Shown here: one piece after another, positions 60,021 through 64,000 of the stretch
Layout of the letters: every line of letters starts with the position of its first letter
Numbering within the stretch: position 1 is the first letter of the stretch
NCBI GenBank assembly: GCA_965226785.1
Contig: CBDDEC010000003.1
Location: forward strand, 496,001-560,000
Length of the DNA stretch: 64,000 nt
DNA from: CBDDEC01 sp965226785
GTDB lineage: Bacteria > Chloroflexota > Dehalococcoidia > UBA2979
Direction: 5' to 3'
Position numbers and translations under genes: made by a program
Notes under the pieces: model-generated
Database searches by the model: none
What the model was told of the DNA's origin: nothing
What the model saw: only the letters and a program-made list of their open reading frames with translations

Positions 60021-60833
60021 GTGGCCACAACATCGGTCGAGGTGCCGCGCGACCTCGTCCTGCGTCAAACCGTGCGAGACGCGGCGATCGTCGGCGTTGC
60101 TGGTCTGATCGCTGGCGTGATCGTCGGCGGGCTGGGCGGACGCATCGTGATGCGCATCGCGGCGATCGCCGCACCCTCGAGGGTCAACGGCATCTTCACC
60201 GAGAACGGCAACGTGATCGGAGACATCACGATCGGCGGAACGATCGCGCTCGTGATCTTCGTCGGCATGCTCGGTGGGGTGTTTGGCGCCATCGCCTACG
60301 TGATCATCGAGCCGTGGATCGGCTGGGCGCGGCGCCTCAGGCCGCTCGCCTTCGGTCTGGCGCTCATGGCCGTCGCGGGACACATGGTGATCGTGCCCCA
60401 CAACTTCGACTTCGCGATCCTCCGTAACGAGCCGTTGAACGTCACGATGTTCCTGGCGTTGTTCCCGATCTTCGGGCTCACGATCGCTGGGATCCGCCAT
60501 CTCCTCGATGCCCGCTTCCCGAGGATCGAAGACATCGAGGAATATGACGCGTCGCGGTACATCGTGCCCGTGGCGATCGGGGCGATGCTCATCCCCATCC
60601 TCATGATCCAGTACTTCAGCGAGGAGAGCTGCGGCTGTAAGCCGGCGCCCGTGCTGGGCTCGCTTGTCGTGCTGACCGCCCTCGCGACACTCGCGACCTG
60701 GGCGATCGTGGCGTTCGAGCGCGTGTCGGATCGCTGGTCGCTGCCGGTGCGGATCGTCGGACACGCCGCACTCGCGGGCGCGGTCGTCGTCGGCGCGCTG
60801 CGCCTCACTTCGGACGCGCGCGAACTCCTCTAG
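60021..60833 (+). CDS. multi-pass membrane protein, unknown
   Basis: I do not recognise this 270-residue protein. It has about seven hydrophobic segments, starting with VGVAGLIAGVIVGGLGGRIV and including VIFVGMLGGVFGAIAYVII and VPVAIGAMLIPILMIQYF. A short Cys pair lies in EESCGCKPAPV between segments. No enzyme motif is visible. GTG 60021 has GGAGGG upstream and is preferred over GTG 59997. It converges on the glyoxalase-like gene with a 4-base overlap. Confidence 0.6.
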   Translation: MATTSVEVPRDLVLRQTVRDAAIVGVAGLIAGVIVGGLGGRIVMRIAAIAAPSRVNGIFTENGNVIGDITIGGTIALVIFVGMLGGVFGAIAYVIIEPWIGWARRLRPLAFGLALMAVAGHMVIVPHNFDFAILRNEPLNVTMFLALFPIFGLTIAGIRHLLDARFPRIEDIEEYDASRYIVPVAIGAMLIPILMIQYFSEESCGCKPAPVLGSLVVLTALATLATWAIVAFERVSDRWSLPVRIVGHAALAGAVVVGALRLTSDARELL

Positions 60834-61363
60834 CGGTCCGCGAACTCCTGCACCACCTCGATCGCGAGGCCGAGCGGCCGGCCGACCGCCTCGACGAGCT
60901 GCTCGGCCGTCGGCGGATCCTCGCCGGCGTCGAGGCGCGCCCGGACCCAGTCGCGCATCGCAGCGCGTAGCTGGTCGCGCCGTTCTTCCTCCGCCTCGTC
61001 GATCGGCTGCTGGAAGTTGATGCGATTGCCCGCCGCGTCCGCGATGACGACCGAGGGGATGTCATACGGCGGCTGGACCGACACAGCGACGGCGTCGGAG
61101 CCTCGAGCGTTCCACTCATCCACCAGCGCCTGCAGATCGTCGACGAAGACGGTGAGTTGCGAGCCGGTTGCCACCGCATCCGCCTCGTTCAGCATCAGCG
61201 AGACGCTATCGCGGGAGAGCGAGACGATCGCAGGCGCCTCGGGCGCGGCTCGCCACTCCCAGTCGAGGTTGAAGCCGAGCCAGTCGACGTAATGCGCCAC
61301 GCTCGCGGCGTAGGAGTCGATGCCAAAGACCGAGTAACTTCCGGTCAGCTTCGCCTGCGTCAT
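60830..61363 (-). CDS. glyoxalase/VOC-superfamily protein
   Basis: This 177-residue protein has one VOC-like beta-alpha-beta unit set: SYSVFGIDSYAASVAHYVDW, LDWEWRAAPEAPAIVSLSRD, VFVDDLQALVDEWNARGSDA and VIADAAGNRINFQQP. The last stretch ends like VOC metal-site sequences, but the usual Glu is replaced by Gln-Gln, so metal-dependent catalysis is uncertain. A helical C-terminal extension of about 50 residues follows. It is the last gene of the minus-strand acyl-CoA operon. Confidence 0.7.
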   Translation of the reverse strand: MTQAKLTGSYSVFGIDSYAASVAHYVDWLGFNLDWEWRAAPEAPAIVSLSRDSVSLMLNEADAVATGSQLTVFVDDLQALVDEWNARGSDAVAVSVQPPYDIPSVVIADAAGNRINFQQPIDEAEEERRDQLRAAMRDWVRARLDAGEDPPTAEQLVEAVGRPLGLAIEVVQEFADR

Positions 61364-61367
61364 CGCG

Positions 61368-62534
61368 CTAGCCTCCGCTGCGGACCCCAAGCATGTCGCG
61401 CGCCATGACGATGCGCTGGACCTCGGACGGGCCTTCGCCGATGCGGCGGATGCGTAGCTCGCGGTACCAGCGTTCGAGCGGCAGGTCCTTCGACATGCCG
61501 AGCCCGCCGAAGATCTGCATGCAGCGATCGACGACGCGGCCAGCGCCTTCCGAACAGACGAGTTTGGCCAGCGACGACTCGAAGCGGAACGGCTGGCCTC
61601 GTTCGGCCTTGTCGGCAGCGTCCAGGCAGGCCCAGCGTCCGGTGCGCAGGTCGATCTCGTTGTCGACGAGCATCCACTGGATCGCCTGGCGGTTCGCCAG
61701 CGGCTGACCGAACGTCTCGCGCTGCTTCGCCCAGTCGATCGCCATCTCGTGTGCGTACTGCGCCACGCCGAGGCACGCGGCCGAGTAGGGGATGCGGTTC
61801 GCGGCGAGCTGCTCGTTCGCCAGCGAGAAGCCACCGCCCTCCTCGCCGAGGATGTTCGCGTGCGGCACCCGCATGTCGGTGAACGAGAGCTCGGTCGTGT
61901 AGTGGGCGCGCAGCACCTGCACCAGACGCTCGACGCGGAAGCCTGGCGTGTCGGTGTCGATCAGGAAGGCGGTGATGCCCTGCCGCCCCTTCTCAGGGTC
62001 CGTGCGCACGTAGACGATGCCGAAGTCAGCGGTGTCCGCGCCCGAGTTCCAGAGCTTGCTGCCGTTGATCACCCAGTCGTCGCCGTCGCGAACGCCGCGT
62101 GTCTGGATCGCCCTCGCCGGGTCCGACCCGCCCGAGGGCTCACTGAGCCCGAAGAACGCCCGCTTCTCGCCGCGGATCATCGGGTAGAGGTACCGCTCCT
62201 TCTGCTCGTCGTCGGCGAAGAAGAGCTGCCCGGGCGGGCCCGAGCCGAAGACGCCGTAGGCGGGTGCGTAGAGGCCGGCGCGGTGCTGCGATAGCTCTTC
62301 GGCGACCAGCGTGCGCGTCACGGTGTCGACGCCGGGACCGCCATACTCTTCCGGGAGGTCCATCTGGTACAGGCCCATCTCCTTGACCATGGCGACGAGG
62401 CGTTCGCGCTCCTCGTCCGGCAGCGAGTAGGCGTCGGGGTCGAGGTCGTCTTCGAGCGGTCGGATCTCCTCGCGGATGAAGCGCCGGACGTTGGCGACGA
62501 TGAGCTGCTGTGCGTCGCTGAGTTGCAGGTCCAT
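61368..62534 (-). CDS. acyl-CoA dehydrogenase
   Basis: This 388-residue FAD enzyme has the N-terminal domain DLQLSDAQQLIVANVRRFIR, the beta domain FFGLSEPSGGSDPARAIQT and DGDDWVINGSKLWNSGADTA, and the C-terminal domain QIFGGLGMSKDLPLERWYRE and RIGEGPSEVQRIVMARDML. The Glu of GEGPSEVQ is the position often used as catalytic base. It is a different subfamily from the enzyme at 5660-6877. The ATG at 62534 overlaps the GIY-YIG gene stop by one base. Confidence 0.92.
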   Translation of the reverse strand: MDLQLSDAQQLIVANVRRFIREEIRPLEDDLDPDAYSLPDEERERLVAMVKEMGLYQMDLPEEYGGPGVDTVTRTLVAEELSQHRAGLYAPAYGVFGSGPPGQLFFADDEQKERYLYPMIRGEKRAFFGLSEPSGGSDPARAIQTRGVRDGDDWVINGSKLWNSGADTADFGIVYVRTDPEKGRQGITAFLIDTDTPGFRVERLVQVLRAHYTTELSFTDMRVPHANILGEEGGGFSLANEQLAANRIPYSAACLGVAQYAHEMAIDWAKQRETFGQPLANRQAIQWMLVDNEIDLRTGRWACLDAADKAERGQPFRFESSLAKLVCSEGAGRVVDRCMQIFGGLGMSKDLPLERWYRELRIRRIGEGPSEVQRIVMARDMLGVRSGG

Positions 62535-62962
62535 CAGGCCGGCTCCGTTCCCGCTTCGTCGGTCTGCCAGTGGTAACGCCCGAGCGGCGGCATGGGCTCC
62601 GGGTCCTCGAGATTCCCGGCCGGCAGCCGGCCGTGGTCCTCGCGGAACCGTGAGAGGCACTCCACCCATCGGCTGTAGTACATGTGGTTCACTTCGAAGC
62701 GGTAGTAGCGCACGCGACCGGCCAGCGAGGGCAGCGTCACGCCCATCCTCGGGTGCGACCAGTTCTCGTTGGCGAGGCGTTCCGGCGGGGCGAAGTGGCG
62801 AAACAGCTCGCCGCGTAGACCGAACGGCGAGCGCCCGCCGGCCTTGCCGATGTAGAGCGTGCGGTGGTCCGCATCGGCCAGCTCGTAGACACCCATCGCG
62901 CCCGGCAGCCGCCGGTAGTCGAGCGCGTCGTCCCACGCCGTCCACGGTTTCTTGATGCGCAC
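62534..62962 (-). CDS. GIY-YIG-like domain protein
   Basis: This 142-residue protein has the GIY-YIG pattern: G24-V-Y26 and L-Y37-I-G39-K in GVYELADADHRTLYIGKAGG, then an Arg-containing helix FGLRGELFRHF. The rest is beta-rich (RVRYYRFEVNHMYYSRWVEC) and ends in a tail. The family can be nucleases, but here it is embedded between a DUF35 protein and an acyl-CoA dehydrogenase, with a one-base overlap. Activity is uncertain and a non-nuclease role is possible. Confidence 0.7.
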   Translation of the reverse strand: MRIKKPWTAWDDALDYRRLPGAMGVYELADADHRTLYIGKAGGRSPFGLRGELFRHFAPPERLANENWSHPRMGVTLPSLAGRVRYYRFEVNHMYYSRWVECLSRFREDHGRLPAGNLEDPEPMPPLGRYHWQTDEAGTEPA

Positions 62963-62964
62963 CG

Positions 62965-63426
62965 CTACGCGCCTCCCGCCGAGGCGTCGACTGGCACGAA
63001 GAACAGCGCCGCGCGATCCTCGGCGATCGGTTCGATGCGAGGCCGCACGCGATCACCGATCGCCACCGGCGCCTCGAGTTCGATCATCGGGCCGAGGAGC
63101 CGCGGCCCCTCGTCGAGCTGCACCGTGGCGACGGTGTAGGGCAGGAACGGCTGGAACGCCGGGTGATAGGGCTGGTGCACGACGATGAACGTGTGGATCG
63201 TACCCTCGCCGCTGACCGTCACCCATTCGAGGTCCGTCGCGCCGCACTTGTAGCAAAACGATTCAGCCGGGTGCTGGTAGGCAGCGCAGGCGTTGCAATG
63301 CTGCAATCGCACCTCGCCGGCCGTGAGGCCGTCCCAGTACGGCGCGTTCAGCTCCGTCGGCTCGGGCGCGAGCACCGCAAAGGCGGCGAACCGCTCCTCG
63401 ATCGGTGCGCGCGTGCCGCTGGTCAT
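62965..63426 (-). CDS. OB-fold/zinc-ribbon DUF35 protein
   Basis: This 153-residue protein has a rubredoxin-like zinc ribbon with CNAC and CYKC spaced about 15 residues apart, and an OB-fold half (VSGEGTIHTFIVVHQPYHPA, VATVQLDEGPRLLGPMIE). DUF35 proteins act with thiolase-like enzymes in acyl-CoA metabolism as subunits or CoA-binding partners. The ATG overlaps the thiolase stop by 4 bases, which fits that pairing. Confidence 0.9.
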   Translation of the reverse strand: MTSGTRAPIEERFAAFAVLAPEPTELNAPYWDGLTAGEVRLQHCNACAAYQHPAESFCYKCGATDLEWVTVSGEGTIHTFIVVHQPYHPAFQPFLPYTVATVQLDEGPRLLGPMIELEAPVAIGDRVRPRIEPIAEDRAALFFVPVDASAGGA

Positions 63427-64000
63427 GACGGCGAGCCGTTCGAAGAGGCCGTATGGCCGTCGTTCGAGAGGATCATCGCGGCGTGGGTCGTCATGATGCC
63501 GCCCTGCTGGCTGACGAGCCCGACCTCGGCGTTGGCCACCTGGCGCTCGCCGCCCTCGCCCCGGAGCTGCCTCACCGCTTCGACGACCAGTTGCGTGCCC
63601 GGCATCCCGGTCTCGCTGAGGAGCCCGCCCGAGGTGTTGCACGGCAGTTCGCCACCGATCTGCGTGCGGTGCTCCTCGTAGAACGAACCGCCCTCGCCTT
63701 TGTCGACGAAGCCATAGTCCTCGAGCGTCACCAGCGGGACGATCGTGAAGCAGTCGTAGATCTCGCAGAAGTCGATGTCGGACGGGCTCATCTCTGCCGA
63801 CTCGAAGGCCATCGCGCCCGCCACCTTCGCGCCGCTCGTGGCCATGTCCGGGCGACGATAGAAGTCCCACGAGGGGTGCCCCTGCCCGATCCCTTCGACG
63901 AACACCGGCGCTTTGGCCAGATCGCGCGCCCGCGACTCGGTGGTGACGATGTAGGCCGCACCGCCATCGGACACCGGGCAGCAGTCGAGCAGGTGGAACG
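63423..64000 (-). CDS. thiolase-like acetyl-CoA acetyltransferase (partial, C-terminal part)
   Basis: The gene runs off the right end of the window; its last 192 or so codons are visible. It has the thiolase C-terminal domain: CPVSDGGAAYIVTTESRARD, DFCEIYDCFTIVPLVTLEDY and the GGLLSETGMPGTQLVVEAVR region, typical of the DUF35-partnered thiolase/SCP-x-like group. In this group the final Cys of classical thiolases is often altered; here QQGGIMTTHAAMIL ends without the usual C-x-G, so it may be a retro-aldol or non-condensing variant. Confidence 0.88.
   Translation of the reverse strand, partial: FHLLDCCPVSDGGAAYIVTTESRARDLAKAPVFVEGIGQGHPSWDFYRRPDMATSGAKVAGAMAFESAEMSPSDIDFCEIYDCFTIVPLVTLEDYGFVDKGEGGSFYEEHRTQIGGELPCNTSGGLLSETGMPGTQLVVEAVRQLRGEGGERQVANAEVGLVSQQGGIMTTHAAMILSNDGHTASSNGSPS

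Overview
The window is GC-rich bacterial chromosome in which nearly every base is coding, with frequent 1-4 base gene overlaps and many GTG/TTG starts. Gene content (zinc-type S14, the truA-rplM-rpsI tail on the ribosomal operon, several acyl-CoA dehydrogenases, CoA transferase, thiolase/DUF35 genes) suggests a Chloroflexota member, probably near Dehalococcoidia. This placement is inferred from gene content by eye and is not certain. No rRNA, tRNA, CRISPR array, transposase or phage gene was seen.

Layout. 0-6.9 kb: an MFS exporter diverging from comF, separated by a roughly 0.95 kb segment bounded by a 32-bp direct repeat; then an unknown protein, glyA and an acyl-CoA dehydrogenase. 7.1-16.3 kb: rpsF-ssb-rpsR, a membrane-anchored parvulin, hom (frame-disrupted), a coiled-coil protein (frame-disrupted), thrC, folE, an MshA-like glycosyltransferase and a PIG-L deacetylase. 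17.0-38.7 kb: one long str/S10/spc/alpha ribosomal supercluster from rpsL to rpsI, with secY, adk, map, infA, rpoA and truA but no tuf. 38.7-48.5 kb (minus strand): nine genes forming an S-adenosylmethionine cycle and methionine-salvage block (apt, mtnA, mtnP, GNAT, ahcY, metK) followed by sugar-nucleotide genes (mannose-1-phosphate guanylyltransferase-like, phosphomannomutase, phosphoglucose/phosphomannose isomerase). 48.5-50.4 kb: methyltransferase-plsX. 50.4-53.1 kb: a thiol-redox island with a CsoR-type regulator, trxA, a ferredoxin-thioredoxin reductase catalytic chain and trxB. 53.1-64 kb: TetR/SRPBCC divergent from a CoA transferase, a deiodinase-like gene, GNAT, aminotransferase, enoyl-CoA hydratase, a membrane protein, and a minus-strand acyl-CoA operon with glyoxalase-like, acyl-CoA dehydrogenase, GIY-YIG, DUF35 and thiolase genes.

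Main discoveries. Two genes that look truncated by an in-frame TGA read as complete selenoproteins. The first is a ferredoxin-thioredoxin reductase catalytic chain in which the last cysteine of the CPC/CPC/CHC signature is encoded by TGA (CH-Sec), with a bulged hairpin carrying a GGUC loop 22 nt downstream. The second is an iodothyronine-deiodinase-like protein with the active site GSYT-Sec-PPF and a downstream hairpin. The redox island carries two G/C-tract palindromes that share an 11-bp core in opposite orientation, one inside the spacer of a near-consensus promoter before trxA and one between the reductase gene and trxB. This suggests a CsoR-controlled thioredoxin regulon.

Other oddities: at least five ribosomal proteins (S6, L3, L29, S17, L13, and more mildly L15) carry acidic low-complexity C-terminal tails; S14 has a 6-residue insertion in its first zinc knuckle; and six apparent +1 frameshifts, five of them clustered in hom and the next gene, look more like consensus-sequence errors than decay.
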